A stretch of DNA of 64,000 bases from Methylobacterium sp. NMS14P (lineage in GTDB: Bacteria; Pseudomonadota; Alphaproteobacteria; Rhizobiales; Beijerinckiaceae), in contig NZ_CP087106.1 of the NCBI RefSeq assembly GCF_028583545.1, positions 1,302,001 through 1,366,000 of the forward strand, in the 5' to 3' direction. The notes below the pieces were generated by a model. The model had not been told where the DNA came from, did no database searches, and saw only the letters and a program-made list of their open reading frames with translations. Shown here piece after piece: positions 33,546-42,450 of the stretch; position 1 is the stretch's first letter; every line of letters starts with the position of its first letter. The position numbers were made by a program, and so were the translations under genes.

Positions 33546-36500
33546 ATGGGCATTCCCACACTCGACCTGCTTCGGGAGCCGGTACGCATCGTCCCGGATT
33601 TCAGGCTCACATGGTGCGACCAGAGCTGCTTTTGGGAGACGACCCCCAAATTCACCCCGCCGTCCTATCCGCGCCTGATGACGATCGCGCAGGAGGGCCC
33701 GGTCGAAATCCGCTTCAGCGCACCGGCCGCCGCGCTCGACCGCCTCGCATTCCGCGTCGGCGCGCACGTTGCCGGTCAGGACATGCCCCTTCACGTCCGG
33801 CTCGTCGATCGCGCCGGCGCAATCTTCGAAGCCAAGCCGATCTTCCCGAAGCCGGGTCCGGACGGCATGGCGGATGTTGAGATCAACCTCGCGGCCCATC
33901 GTTTCGAAATCGGGGCGACCTACACACTCCTACTGTCGCCGGCGTCGCGCGGTCCGCGCTCCCCCTTCGCGATCTTCTGCGCCTTCGCCTTCGAGGGCCG
34001 CTATGAGTTCGAGAAGCGGCTGATGGGCTTCTGCACCGAGCGCCTGTTCGTGACCGCGCGCCCTGCACCGACGATCGGCAGCCTGGAGGCCCCGATCTGC
34101 ATCGTCGTGCCGGAGCACATCGCCGCCGATCCCGACCGCCTGAATGCGTCCGTCCGAAGGCTGCAGAACCTGCTTCCGTCGGGCGAGATCTGTGTCGTCC
34201 GACTGGCGGAGCTGCTCGGCCATTGGTCGACGATCGCCTCGCGCAAGCTCGTGGTTTTCTGCGGCGTCTACGAGCCGCGCGTCTCCGACCGCGTGACGTT
34301 CGATGACCTCTGCTTCGCGTTGCATCGCCTCGGCATCGTCACCGTGTTCTACAAGGCGGCCGGCGACGGGGCGGCGTCCGGATCCGGGTCCCATACCCTC
34401 GGCCATCTCGCCACGCTCAGACGCCAGCAGCGGCAGCAACGACGGCGCTGCCACTTCATCCTAACGGACGGCGACAGCCCCGTCTTAGAAGCCAATTTCC
34501 AGAGCAGTGAGGCGGCCCAGACCGGGAACACGGACGGGAGCGGCTTCGACTGGACGGAGCTCGTCCGCCAAGCGGAGCGGCGGCGCAAGCCGCACATCGT
34601 GATCGTCTCAGTGCTCTACAAGAAGGCCGACATCATCGACCAGTTCCTCGGCCGGATCAGCGCCCAGAGCTACGACGGCCCGATCACGACAGTGCTGGTC
34701 GACGACGCCTCGCCGCAGCCGGATGCGGTGCTCGCGCGCGCCTACTCCACGCTGCTCGACGGGGATCGACCGTGCTTCGCCGGCCCGCGCGACGTCCGCG
34801 TGGTGGCCAACCACGCGAACCTCGGAAACTGCGCCTCCCGCCTGGCCGGGCTCGACGCCGTCGTGGGGGACATCTACATCGTCATCGACTGCGATTGCCT
34901 GCTGAACCGGGATTTCGTCGCCGCCCACGTGTTCGAGCACTGGGACGACGCGGTCGATGTCGTCATCGGTCCGCTCAACATCGAGAGCCAGGAGCGGGAT
35001 CCGCTGGAGGTCCTGTTCGATCTGGAGCGTGAGCCCGCAGCCGTTCTCAAGGCGATGGAGCTCCAGGACAGCGTGCAGTGGGACGGGTTCCTAAACGGCA
35101 TCACACGCAACTTCTCAGTCAAGAAGCGCCTGGTCGACGCCGAGGATCTGTTCGATCTGGACTTCTCCTACTCGTCTAAGCCCGGATCCGGCTTCGGTTG
35201 GGAGGACGTGGAGATGAGCTACCGGCTGTACCGGAAGGGAGGGGCGTTCCGCTTCACCGATAAAGCCTTCTCGGTGCATTGCTCACACACCTCGTCCGTG
35301 CCTGAGGCCGCGAAGGTCAGAGGGTCGATGCGCAACTTCCTGCGGCTGTTCGAGAAGCACGAGGATCTGGCCCTCGTGGCCCGGCGCTGGGCAGTCGACA
35401 CGTACGGCCGCATCATGGACTGGGCCGCCTGGGAGAAGGTCGATCTCGGAGAGGACGGGGCCGCGCTGTCGCGCCTGTTTGAGGCCGAGGCGGGGCGACA
35501 GAAGCCGCTCACGCTCTCATACCGCCGCGGTCAGACGCGCCCGTTGCGGATCCTGAATTACCGGTGGCACTGTCCGCATCAGTACGAGCTGTACAAGCTC
35601 CCGCATGAATTCACGCTGGCGACCGATCTCGGCATCGGCATGGTCGATAGCTGGGGCTACAATCAACGACCGTTCCGCCCGAACGTCAGAATGGTCCCGT
35701 CCGCTCAGATCGACACGCGAGACTTTGACGTGGCGATCCTCCACTTCGACGAGAACGTCTTCGCGGCGGAACTCACGAACGGCATCATACCCGCCGTATG
35801 GGGCGATCCGTTCCGGCGCTTCCTGGCGATCGACGACCTGCCCAAGATCGCGATCTGCCACGGCACGCCGGCCTTCGAGGGCCAGTACGGGCTCGATCCG
35901 AGCCGGAAGCACAGGTTCAACCAGGTCGAAGCCAAGCGTCTCGATCTCGTCGAGCGGCTCAGGGCCGCCGGCGTGCGCGTGGTCTGCAACTCGCATCAGG
36001 CGCTGGACGAGTGGCAGTTCCACGACGCGCGCGTTATCTGGCACGGCTTCGATCCGCAGGAATTCCCGGCGGGCACCTATCGGCGCGACATCCTCGCTTT
36101 GGAAGCGGACAAGCATCGGCCGCACTACAGGGGCGCATGGGAACACGAGTTGGTCCTCAAGGCACTCGACGAGTCGATCCGGGTCGAGACGGCCGAGCAT
36201 CCCGGCGCGGCCCTGGAGATCCGGGACGGCAACGCGTTCGCGAGCAAGAACTTTCGATCCTACATCGACAGGATCCGGCAGTTCACGGTCTACCTCAACA
36301 CGACGCTCAAATCGCCCATGCCCCGGTCGCGGGGCGAAGCCATGATGACGGGTGTAATCCCCGTCTGCCTGAACAACCATGACGTGTCACTCTTTATCGA
36401 GAACCGGGTCAACGGCTTCTTCGCCGACACGCCGGAGGAACTGGCCGACTACATCAACCATTTGTTCCGGAACCGCGCCGAGGCCGTCCGGATCGGCGCC

Positions 36501-36617
36501 GCGGCGCGGCGCACGGCGCTCGATGTCTTCAATCACGACCGGTATCTGACCAACTGGACTCAACTGCTAGCCGATACTGTCGGCGCGCGGCTCGACCTCG
36601 ACCGTTCGATCGGCTGA
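33546..36617 (+). CDS. Two-domain glycosyltransferase (GT2 plus GT-B)
   Basis: 1023 residues from ATG 33546; the frame is open to GTG 33366 and the start is uncertain because no strong ribosome site precedes 33546. Residues 1-340 are unassigned and partly beta-rich. Residues about 350-580 are a GT2 domain: IVIVSVLYKKADIIDQFL, VLVDDASP, the DCDC acidic motif in YIVIDCDCLL, and FGWEDVEMSYRLYRKG. Residues about 665-1015 are GT-B-like: LRILNYRWHCPHQYELYK, AICHGTPAFEGQYG, VCNSHQALDEW, VIWHGFDPQEF, and PMPRSRGEAMMTGVIPV. Two sugars may be added by one polypeptide. The gap 33270-33545 shows no other gene. Confidence 0.82.
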   Translation: MGIPTLDLLREPVRIVPDFRLTWCDQSCFWETTPKFTPPSYPRLMTIAQEGPVEIRFSAPAAALDRLAFRVGAHVAGQDMPLHVRLVDRAGAIFEAKPIFPKPGPDGMADVEINLAAHRFEIGATYTLLLSPASRGPRSPFAIFCAFAFEGRYEFEKRLMGFCTERLFVTARPAPTIGSLEAPICIVVPEHIAADPDRLNASVRRLQNLLPSGEICVVRLAELLGHWSTIASRKLVVFCGVYEPRVSDRVTFDDLCFALHRLGIVTVFYKAAGDGAASGSGSHTLGHLATLRRQQRQQRRRCHFILTDGDSPVLEANFQSSEAAQTGNTDGSGFDWTELVRQAERRRKPHIVIVSVLYKKADIIDQFLGRISAQSYDGPITTVLVDDASPQPDAVLARAYSTLLDGDRPCFAGPRDVRVVANHANLGNCASRLAGLDAVVGDIYIVIDCDCLLNRDFVAAHVFEHWDDAVDVVIGPLNIESQERDPLEVLFDLEREPAAVLKAMELQDSVQWDGFLNGITRNFSVKKRLVDAEDLFDLDFSYSSKPGSGFGWEDVEMSYRLYRKGGAFRFTDKAFSVHCSHTSSVPEAAKVRGSMRNFLRLFEKHEDLALVARRWAVDTYGRIMDWAAWEKVDLGEDGAALSRLFEAEAGRQKPLTLSYRRGQTRPLRILNYRWHCPHQYELYKLPHEFTLATDLGIGMVDSWGYNQRPFRPNVRMVPSAQIDTRDFDVAILHFDENVFAAELTNGIIPAVWGDPFRRFLAIDDLPKIAICHGTPAFEGQYGLDPSRKHRFNQVEAKRLDLVERLRAAGVRVVCNSHQALDEWQFHDARVIWHGFDPQEFPAGTYRRDILALEADKHRPHYRGAWEHELVLKALDESIRVETAEHPGAALEIRDGNAFASKNFRSYIDRIRQFTVYLNTTLKSPMPRSRGEAMMTGVIPVCLNNHDVSLFIENRVNGFFADTPEELADYINHLFRNRAEAVRIGAAARRTALDVFNHDRYLTNWTQLLADTVGARLDLDRSIG

Positions 36618-36620
36618 AAG

Positions 36621-36649
36621 CGCCGGATGGACAACGGGCGGCTCCGGCG
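36621..36649 (+). terminator. Candidate terminator after double glycosyltransferase
   Basis: CGCCGGA (36621-36627) and TCCGGCG (36643-36649) form a perfect 7-base stem with a 15-base loop, starting 4 bases after the stop at 36617 in a convergent gap. No T-run follows. Position supports a terminator role. Confidence 0.35.
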
Positions 36650-36806
36650 ACAGGCCGGCAGTCCTTGCACGGGCGAGGCGCGACCGTCGACCTGTTTCGT
36701 GGGCCACGCTCACGTGACCATCGCCACCAGTTGCGCCTCGCTGTGCCACCGTCCGATGACGACACGGCCTCGGAGACGACCGGATGATGCCGCCGAGAGT
36801 TCAGGC

Positions 36807-37835
36807 CTACATTTTTCTCGCGATAATCGTTGCCGTATAGGTCTCCAGATCTTCGTCCGAGAGATTTTCATACTCCGGGAGCAGGTTACCTCGAATTTGC
36901 TTTGAGGACTCGGATTTCCAGCGGTCGATGTGCAGGATTTCTAATCCCGATCGCCGCATGATTTCGACCATACGGCTGAGTCTTACTCTGTTGATCCCAT
37001 TGCCGTCACCACCGCCGGGTGTCATATAGGCCCATCGCAGTGGGGTGAGACCCGCATGGAAATTGTGGTCCGAAAAATCGATCACATGACACATATGACC
37101 GCCCGGCTTGAGCTTGCCGATAAGCATCGAAAAAACTTCGTCAAGCTTCATGATATGCTCGAATACGGCAATAGAGTATATCAGATCCAAGTCGGAAATA
37201 TTGTCATATTGCTCAGCTAGGCCGTTACGGTAATCGACTCCGGTACGATCGAACGACCCTGCGAGCCGGCCCGAAGACAGATTTGATAGATCAAATTGGG
37301 CGGCCCGTTCGACCAATCTCGAAGGATCCGAGCGGCCTACCGTCCATGCCTTAGGATCCTGGAGGGCAAGCAGGAGAAAGTGCAGGACCATGCGCGCCGC
37401 GTCGGCCTCATCCGCGATCGGCAGGGGTTCGACGGAGAAGCTTGTGGTCGCTCCGTTGATGTAGAGGAACGTGGACATGAGGTGCGGGGCGGTATGGCCC
37501 GAGCCGAAATCGAGTGCCCTCATCCCATCGAGAGCGACAAAATTCCATAACGACTTGATGTAATTCAGCTGGTCACGATACTTCCGTGGGCCGTACGGAT
37601 ACAGCCAGTTGTCGGACAATATAGAATTTAATTTCTGAGACGCCTCGTGGAGGAACGGCCAGTCGAATGGTGTAAGCCAGCGCTGCTCGCTGGCGAACTG
37701 CTCCCGCACCTTCGTCGCGGCCTCCTCAGACATCAGCAGCCGAAGCCGATCGAAGACCTTGTGCTTCTCGAAGCTCGTGACAAGTTCAATAGCTGCACGA
37801 ATAACTTCGACAGAAGGATCGTCTTCAATATTCAT
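36807..37835 (-). CDS. Class I SAM methyltransferase-like protein
   Basis: 342 residues. ALDFGSGHTAPHL near residue 107 resembles a SAM loop, SFSVEPLPIADEADAARM the acidic loop, and IYSIAVFEHIMKLDEVF with LKPGGHMCHVIDF the later motifs. ATG 37835 has a ribosome-site-like GGCGA just upstream. The gene is AT-richer than the surrounding locus, as is the next gene on the same strand, 37 bases away, suggesting they arrived together and share a transcript. No other domain is visible. The substrate is unknown. Confidence 0.72.
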   Translation of the reverse strand: MNIEDDPSVEVIRAAIELVTSFEKHKVFDRLRLLMSEEAATKVREQFASEQRWLTPFDWPFLHEASQKLNSILSDNWLYPYGPRKYRDQLNYIKSLWNFVALDGMRALDFGSGHTAPHLMSTFLYINGATTSFSVEPLPIADEADAARMVLHFLLLALQDPKAWTVGRSDPSRLVERAAQFDLSNLSSGRLAGSFDRTGVDYRNGLAEQYDNISDLDLIYSIAVFEHIMKLDEVFSMLIGKLKPGGHMCHVIDFSDHNFHAGLTPLRWAYMTPGGGDGNGINRVRLSRMVEIMRRSGLEILHIDRWKSESSKQIRGNLLPEYENLSDEDLETYTATIIARKM

Positions 37836-37872
37836 TCGCCTGATCTCGGTTTATGACCGTGCGCTTAACGCA

Positions 37873-39096
37873 CTACTCTTTCAACGATGATCTCTGCACT
37901 TTGACAACGTAACGACGCCCATTCGATTTTGGATCGCTGTTGTCCGAGGTCGCGAAGTACAGTTCGTGCCGCCAATGGGTGAACCGACCCGCGCCGCGCT
38001 GCTGGATTTCGACGTGCGGCGTATGTGAGGGGCCGAGTGGCCGATCGTCTTCGAAGAGTTGCATCTCGGACCAGCGCCCGTGACTGCCGTCGTTTTCCTG
38101 CACCTGCGACAATTGATAGACCCAGCTGAACCCACCGCTTGAAGCGACACGCTCGCAATCGATATCGATGAAGACATGAGGATCATCAGCCTCGTTGGGC
38201 GGCTTGGCGACGGCGGCGTCCTTGAGGGCAGCTATCAGATCGCGGGCGCTGCGACCCCGTTCACGCACCATCTCCGAGCCCGCCTCGTCCCGGCGAAGGA
38301 CGAAGGCGGCGGTGTCAATGCGCAAGTCGTTTTCCGGCCACAGCCGGTAGGATGAGCGGCCAGTGCGGATGCGCGGCAACGCGTCCTGAAAGTACGCCTC
38401 TTCGGGTACAGAGGTCGGGATGCGTGCGACGACCTCAAGGCCTTCCGCCTCGAACGCGGCCCAGAACTCACTCGATCGGATGCGGTTGCCCATCTCAAAG
38501 AAGGCCGGCTCCGCAACGCGGAGGAACTCATCGTCGGCCGGAATGAGGTGCTCCAACGGGCGCTCGAAGAACGCATGATAGCGCATGTCAATGCCGTGAT
38601 ACGAGATCGCCCCCGGGACACTGACGCGGCTGAGCTCCCGCACGACCGCCGAGAGATCGGAGATATGCTCCAAGACTGCGAACGAGGTTATCAAGTCGAT
38701 GCTCGCGGTCGCGATCGAGGACAGATCTTCCGCCGGCTCCTCCAGCAGTTGAACGCCCGAATTCGCATAGCCTCCGTCCGCCAGACAGCGCTTCAATGCG
38801 TCGGCTGGGCCGTCCCATCGCCGCAGCAGCGTCTCGTACAGCGGCCGATGGTAGTCCTCGTACCACCGTGCGAGAAAGCGATCGGCCACTATGACGCTAG
38901 CGCCTTGGGACGCCAGCAGAAGCTGTGGGCCGAAATCTGATCCGGGCCCGATCTCTAGGATCTTGAGGCCGGAGATCGGCTTCTGCACATACGACAAGGC
39001 TATAGAGTACAAATTATTGTAGATTTCTATGGCTCGGACAGCCGCTTTCTCAATATCGGCCCGCGAACGCGATCGATAATTGACAGGCTCATACAT
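37873..39096 (-). CDS. Class I SAM methyltransferase with C-terminal LGP/SDN module
   Basis: 407 residues, a full-length paralogue of 18397-19635. LKILEIGPGSDFGPQLL (residues 44-60) is the SAM loop and SFAVLEHISDL follows. Residues about 310-405 carry the shared module (LGPSHTPHVEIQ, GAGRFTHW, ATSDNSDPKSNGRRY). ATG 39096 is preceded by GGAGG about 14 bases upstream and an AGG closer in. It is upstream of the methyltransferase at 36807-37835 on the same strand. Likely a glycan methyltransferase; the paralogues may methylate related positions. Confidence 0.78.
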   Translation of the reverse strand: MYEPVNYRSRSRADIEKAAVRAIEIYNNLYSIALSYVQKPISGLKILEIGPGSDFGPQLLLASQGASVIVADRFLARWYEDYHRPLYETLLRRWDGPADALKRCLADGGYANSGVQLLEEPAEDLSSIATASIDLITSFAVLEHISDLSAVVRELSRVSVPGAISYHGIDMRYHAFFERPLEHLIPADDEFLRVAEPAFFEMGNRIRSSEFWAAFEAEGLEVVARIPTSVPEEAYFQDALPRIRTGRSSYRLWPENDLRIDTAAFVLRRDEAGSEMVRERGRSARDLIAALKDAAVAKPPNEADDPHVFIDIDCERVASSGGFSWVYQLSQVQENDGSHGRWSEMQLFEDDRPLGPSHTPHVEIQQRGAGRFTHWRHELYFATSDNSDPKSNGRRYVVKVQRSSLKE

Positions 39097-39801
39097 CCTA
39101 TCGTGCCTCCTCTTCGGCTTTCTCGATACAGCAGCGTTCCGCGCTAGGCCCGACAGCGCCCCCTCATTCGTCTGCTAAGGACGCGTTATGCCGATCTATG
39201 CCCGCGCCGTCGATAGCACCCCGGGCTCTAGCCGCACGAGCCGGATGCATTGATCCCGGATCAGCAGCCAAGTGCTGCCAAGGTGCACGACGAGGCTCGG
39301 ATGCCAGTCCGGCGCCCGTGGCCCCGAAGCGTAAGACCAGATCCTTGAGGACGAGCAGATTTTGGGCGTCGGTCATCGCGCCGTGGATCAAGCCGATACT
39401 CGCCAGGTCCTCCAAGCTCGGGCTTACGCCCGCAGACGGCGATTGGCGCCGACGCGGCGCTCACAAAGCCCGGGTGAGCAGCTCTGGAGGTCATCGCTCA
39501 GAGCCGGAACCTCCGCAGCCGCCCGAGGGACTGACATACTGGCCTTCCACAATCGACTGCGCTCACAATGGCCTTCGTCAACGTGTCTTGAGGGTCGCTG
39601 GCGGAACGTGATTTAGCGCGACGGGCTGGGGAGGAAACGCGAACGCCTTGCGTCGGTCACCGGATTGCCGGGACCGGCTGCCCTCCTGGGACGCTGCATT
39701 CATGGACGCCATGTCGAAGGCTCGGTGCGTCTGGCTGGATCCCGTGATGCCTGACGGTTCGCAAGCTGCGATGCATTGCGCTCACGAAAACCCCACCTTG
39801 C
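39097..39801. other. 705-base gap without a recognised gene
   Basis: The longest gene-free stretch in the window. It lies between the start of a minus-strand methyltransferase and the stop of the minus-strand acyltransferase. Short open frames exist on both strands but show no domain, ribosome site or neighbour logic. It should hold the promoter of the methyltransferase pair; otherwise I see nothing, and it may be remnant DNA from a past insertion. Confidence 0.5.
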
Positions 39802-40452
39802 TCATGCTTGGTCTGATGCCGCCAACGGATTGTCGGGCTTGGGCCAAATCGTAGCTCCGTCCGCCACGGAGCGCAGCACGGTGCATCCGACACCGATCAT
39901 GGCCCGCTCTCCAACCTTCAGGCCCTGCAGCACCTTGGCCAGGGGGCCGACCAAGCTGTAGCCGCCGATCGTACAGCGACCACCGATGAAGGCGGCCGGC
40001 GAAATCGTAGTGTTGTCCCCGATCTCCGCATCGTGGCCGATGATGGCGCCGGTATTCAGCACGGAGAACCTACCCAATCGCGCATCGAGGTTGACGATCA
40101 CGCCATGAGCGACGAAGGCGCCTGCGCCCAGCGCGACGCCTTGGCTGACGATCGCGTGCGGCGAGACGAGGGGTGGGCAGGGCAGGGCGTGGCGGTCCAG
40201 CCACGCGATGATCTCTGCCCGCGCCTGGATCGCGGCCCGGCTCACGCCACCCACGGCCAGCGCCACACCGTCGTATTCCGCGCGATCGACCAGCAAGTCG
40301 TCGAGGTAGCCGCGATACCGGCCGACGGCGACCTGTGGGGCGGTCGAGTAGGTCGACGCGATGGTGTAGCCGCACAACTGGGCGACCTCGGCAATTTCCT
40401 TCGAGAAGCCGCCGCCGCCGATCAGCGCCAGGTTCTTGCCGCCGCCCGTCAC
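39802..40452 (-). CDS. PglD/NeuD-type acyltransferase (LbH)
   Basis: 216 residues. A Rossmann-like start (NLALIGGGGFSKEIAEVA) is followed by a left-handed beta-helix (IVSQGVALGAGAFVAHG, VLNTGAIIGHDAEIGDN, FIGGRCTIGGYSLVG, MIGVGCTVL). The His in IIGHDAEIG is the likely catalytic base. Its start overlaps the stop of the SDR gene (ATGA), placing it in one operon with SDR, carrier protein, KAS III and FkbH. It may therefore use an acyl-carrier-bound acyl group rather than acetyl-CoA; this is inference from context. Confidence 0.82.
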   Translation of the reverse strand: MTGGGKNLALIGGGGFSKEIAEVAQLCGYTIASTYSTAPQVAVGRYRGYLDDLLVDRAEYDGVALAVGGVSRAAIQARAEIIAWLDRHALPCPPLVSPHAIVSQGVALGAGAFVAHGVIVNLDARLGRFSVLNTGAIIGHDAEIGDNTTISPAAFIGGRCTIGGYSLVGPLAKVLQGLKVGERAMIGVGCTVLRSVADGATIWPKPDNPLAASDQA

Positions 40453-41171
40453 AGCGCGGCCCCGCCGTCGACCCGCAGGATCTCGCCGGTCACGTGCCGC
40501 GCTTGCGGCGACATCAGGAACGCGATGGCGTCGACGACTGACGCCACCGTCGCCGCCCCGGCCGGGCTCCGCTTCTCTAGCGTCGCCTTGAAGTCGTCGC
40601 CGTACAGGCGCGCATGCGCCTGGGTCATCTCCGTGTCGAGCCAGCCCGGCGACACGGCGACGGCCCGCCGGGGCGCGAGTTCCCGCGCGAGGCCGCGGAT
40701 CAGGACGTCGAGCCCCGCCTTCGAGGCGGCGTAGGGAACGATCGCCGGCTCCGGGCGCTGGGCGGCCACCGAGGAGACGGCGCAGAACACGGCGTCCCGG
40801 GTCGAGATCCGGGCACTGCCGAAGGCTGCTGCGAACAGGGTCGGCGCGACGAGGTTCGTCGTATAAAGCCGCTCAACCTCCTCCGCCCCGAGGCTGCGCA
40901 TCGGCTTGATAACCTGCACGCCCGCGCAATAAACGAGGCCCGTCAGGGGACCGCGCTCGGCGACTACGGCTTGAAGCACGCCGCCGATCGCCGCCAAGTC
41001 GGTCACGTCCGCCGCAACCGTCGCGATCCCAGCACCGGCGAGCTCGGCCAGCCGGTCCGCCCGGCGAGCGAGGGCGGTGACCGCGCCCTGCCCGGCGAAC
41101 CTCTCCGCGACGGCCCGGCCGATGCCGCTGCTCGCTCCGACGACGAGGATGTGTCCCGCGGCCTCCGCCAT
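40449..41171 (-). CDS. Short-chain dehydrogenase/reductase (FabG-like)
   Basis: 240-residue classical SDR. VVGASSGIG near residues 10-18 binds NAD(P), the NNAG-type position reads YCAGVQ, AVSSVAA holds the catalytic Ser and YAASK the Tyr/Lys pair; a DGG end motif (RVDGGAAL) is typical of FabG-like enzymes. ATG 41171 is the start. It is coupled to the acyltransferase gene (overlap 4 bases) and lies 14 bases after the carrier protein. In this cassette a 3-ketoacyl-ACP reductase role is the natural inference; a sugar or alcohol dehydrogenase is the alternative. Confidence 0.85.
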   Translation of the reverse strand: MAEAAGHILVVGASSGIGRAVAERFAGQGAVTALARRADRLAELAGAGIATVAADVTDLAAIGGVLQAVVAERGPLTGLVYCAGVQVIKPMRSLGAEEVERLYTTNLVAPTLFAAAFGSARISTRDAVFCAVSSVAAQRPEPAIVPYAASKAGLDVLIRGLARELAPRRAVAVSPGWLDTEMTQAHARLYGDDFKATLEKRSPAGAATVASVVDAIAFLMSPQARHVTGEILRVDGGAAL

Positions 41172-41185
41172 GCTCAACCCCGGTC

Positions 41186-41413
41186 TCAGGCGGCCAGCTT
41201 TGTGCCGGCCATAGCCAAGAGGTCGTCGGCGGTCGCGGCCTCCGCGATCCGCGCCGGCTCGACCTCGAGACCGAGCGTGTCGAACAGCGCCATGATGTTG
41301 AGGATGCCGAGGGAGTCGAAGGTCTCGATCTCGCCCAGCCTCTGGCCACGCGCGAGCGGCCCTGGCTGATCCAGGATCGCGCCGAGCTCGTCCAGGAACC
41401 CAGCCTCGGTCAT
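41186..41413 (-). CDS. Acyl carrier protein
   Basis: 75-residue carrier protein. The phosphopantetheine site is predicted at Ser34 in TFDSLGILNIMALFD, a DSL-type motif. Helix spacing before and after the site is normal for ACPs. ATG 41413 overlaps the KAS III stop (ATGA). Its place between KAS III and SDR indicates a dedicated carrier for the pathway rather than the housekeeping ACP. A second, more divergent carrier-like protein lies at 42443-42754. Confidence 0.88.
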   Translation of the reverse strand: MTEAGFLDELGAILDQPGPLARGQRLGEIETFDSLGILNIMALFDTLGLEVEPARIAEAATADDLLAMAGTKLAA

Positions 41414-42450
41414 GACGCACTCCCCTCGAACTTCAGGACGGGCGGTGCGTAGAGCCCGTCCATTGTGACCGCGCACGCACCCCAGCTCAGGCCCACGCCG
41501 AACCCGGCCAGCACCGCGCGCAGCGGCCGGTGCGTGAAATCCTCCGCCAGGAATCCCGAGATCGTGCCCGGGATCGAGGCCGAATTCTGGTTCCCGTAGA
41601 CGGATTGCGTGCCCGAGGGAAGCTTGCTGTCGTCCAGGCCGAGCCGCCGCTGCAGGTTCTTGAGAATGTACTTGTTCGGCTGGTGCAGCACGTAGAAGTC
41701 CGGCTCCTCCGGCCGCCAGTCGGCGGCCGACAGGATGTCGGTGATCAGCGCCGGCACGCGCTTCAGCGTGAAGTTGAACACCTGCGCGCCGTCCATGTGC
41801 ATGGAGGCGGGCTTGTCCCGGTCCTCGGGATCCGCGCGTAGGCCGCTGTGCGGGATGAACAGGGCCTTCTCGCCGGAGCCGTCGCTGTGGAGCTGGAACA
41901 CGCTCTCGGTCGCGCGCCGCTCGACCAGCACGGCGGCGCCGGCATCGCCCATGATCGGGGTGATCGCCCGGTCGTCCCGGGCGACCATCCGGCTCGCCAC
42001 GTCGCCGACGCAGAGCAGGATCCGCCGCAGTCCCGATTCCACGAGGCTGTATGCCACCGAGAGCCCGTACACGAAGCCGCTGCAGCCCAGCCGCATGTCG
42101 AAGCAGAGCGTGTCGGTGCGCATCCCGAGCCGGTGCTGCATCGAGATCGCGGTTGAGGGCGAGCTGTAATCCGGTGTCTGGGTGACCAGGATCAGCCCGT
42201 CGAGATCCTCCGGCCGCAGGCCGAGGCCGTCGAGGAGATGCCGGGCCGAGTGCAGGCACAGGTCGGCCGTCGTGGTGTCGACGCGGACGACCACGTGGCG
42301 CGTGATGAAGCCCATCGCGCGCTTGAGCCGCTCGGCCTCCTCGGGCGCCATCCCGAGATCGGCGGCTTCCGCATCGAAGGCGAGCGCGCGGCCGCCGACC
42401 GTGGTGACCAGTCCGGCGAGGCCGGCATTCCGGAAGCGCAGCTCAGCCAC
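41410..42450 (-). CDS. 3-oxoacyl-ACP synthase III (FabH-like)
   Basis: 346-residue ketosynthase III homologue. The Cys-His-Asn triad is intact: Cys123 in MRLGCSGFVYGL, His256 in VLHQPNKYI and Asn287 in YGNQNSASIP. GDAGAAVLVE is also typical. FabH condenses an acyl-CoA with malonyl-ACP; cassette relatives can instead join an acyl or glyceryl unit to a carrier-bound chain. The gene overlaps the carrier-protein genes on both sides (4 and 8 bases), so it is tightly coupled. Length is slightly above the housekeeping FabH. Which acyl primer is used is unknown. Confidence 0.88.
   Translation of the reverse strand: MAELRFRNAGLAGLVTTVGGRALAFDAEAADLGMAPEEAERLKRAMGFITRHVVVRVDTTTADLCLHSARHLLDGLGLRPEDLDGLILVTQTPDYSSPSTAISMQHRLGMRTDTLCFDMRLGCSGFVYGLSVAYSLVESGLRRILLCVGDVASRMVARDDRAITPIMGDAGAAVLVERRATESVFQLHSDGSGEKALFIPHSGLRADPEDRDKPASMHMDGAQVFNFTLKRVPALITDILSAADWRPEEPDFYVLHQPNKYILKNLQRRLGLDDSKLPSGTQSVYGNQNSASIPGTISGFLAEDFTHRPLRAVLAGFGVGLSWGACAVTMDGLYAPPVLKFEGSAS

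Noticed and set aside
39164..39415. 83-residue minus-strand frame in the long gap
   Set aside because: No ribosome site, domain or conserved neighbour link; composition fits a chance frame.
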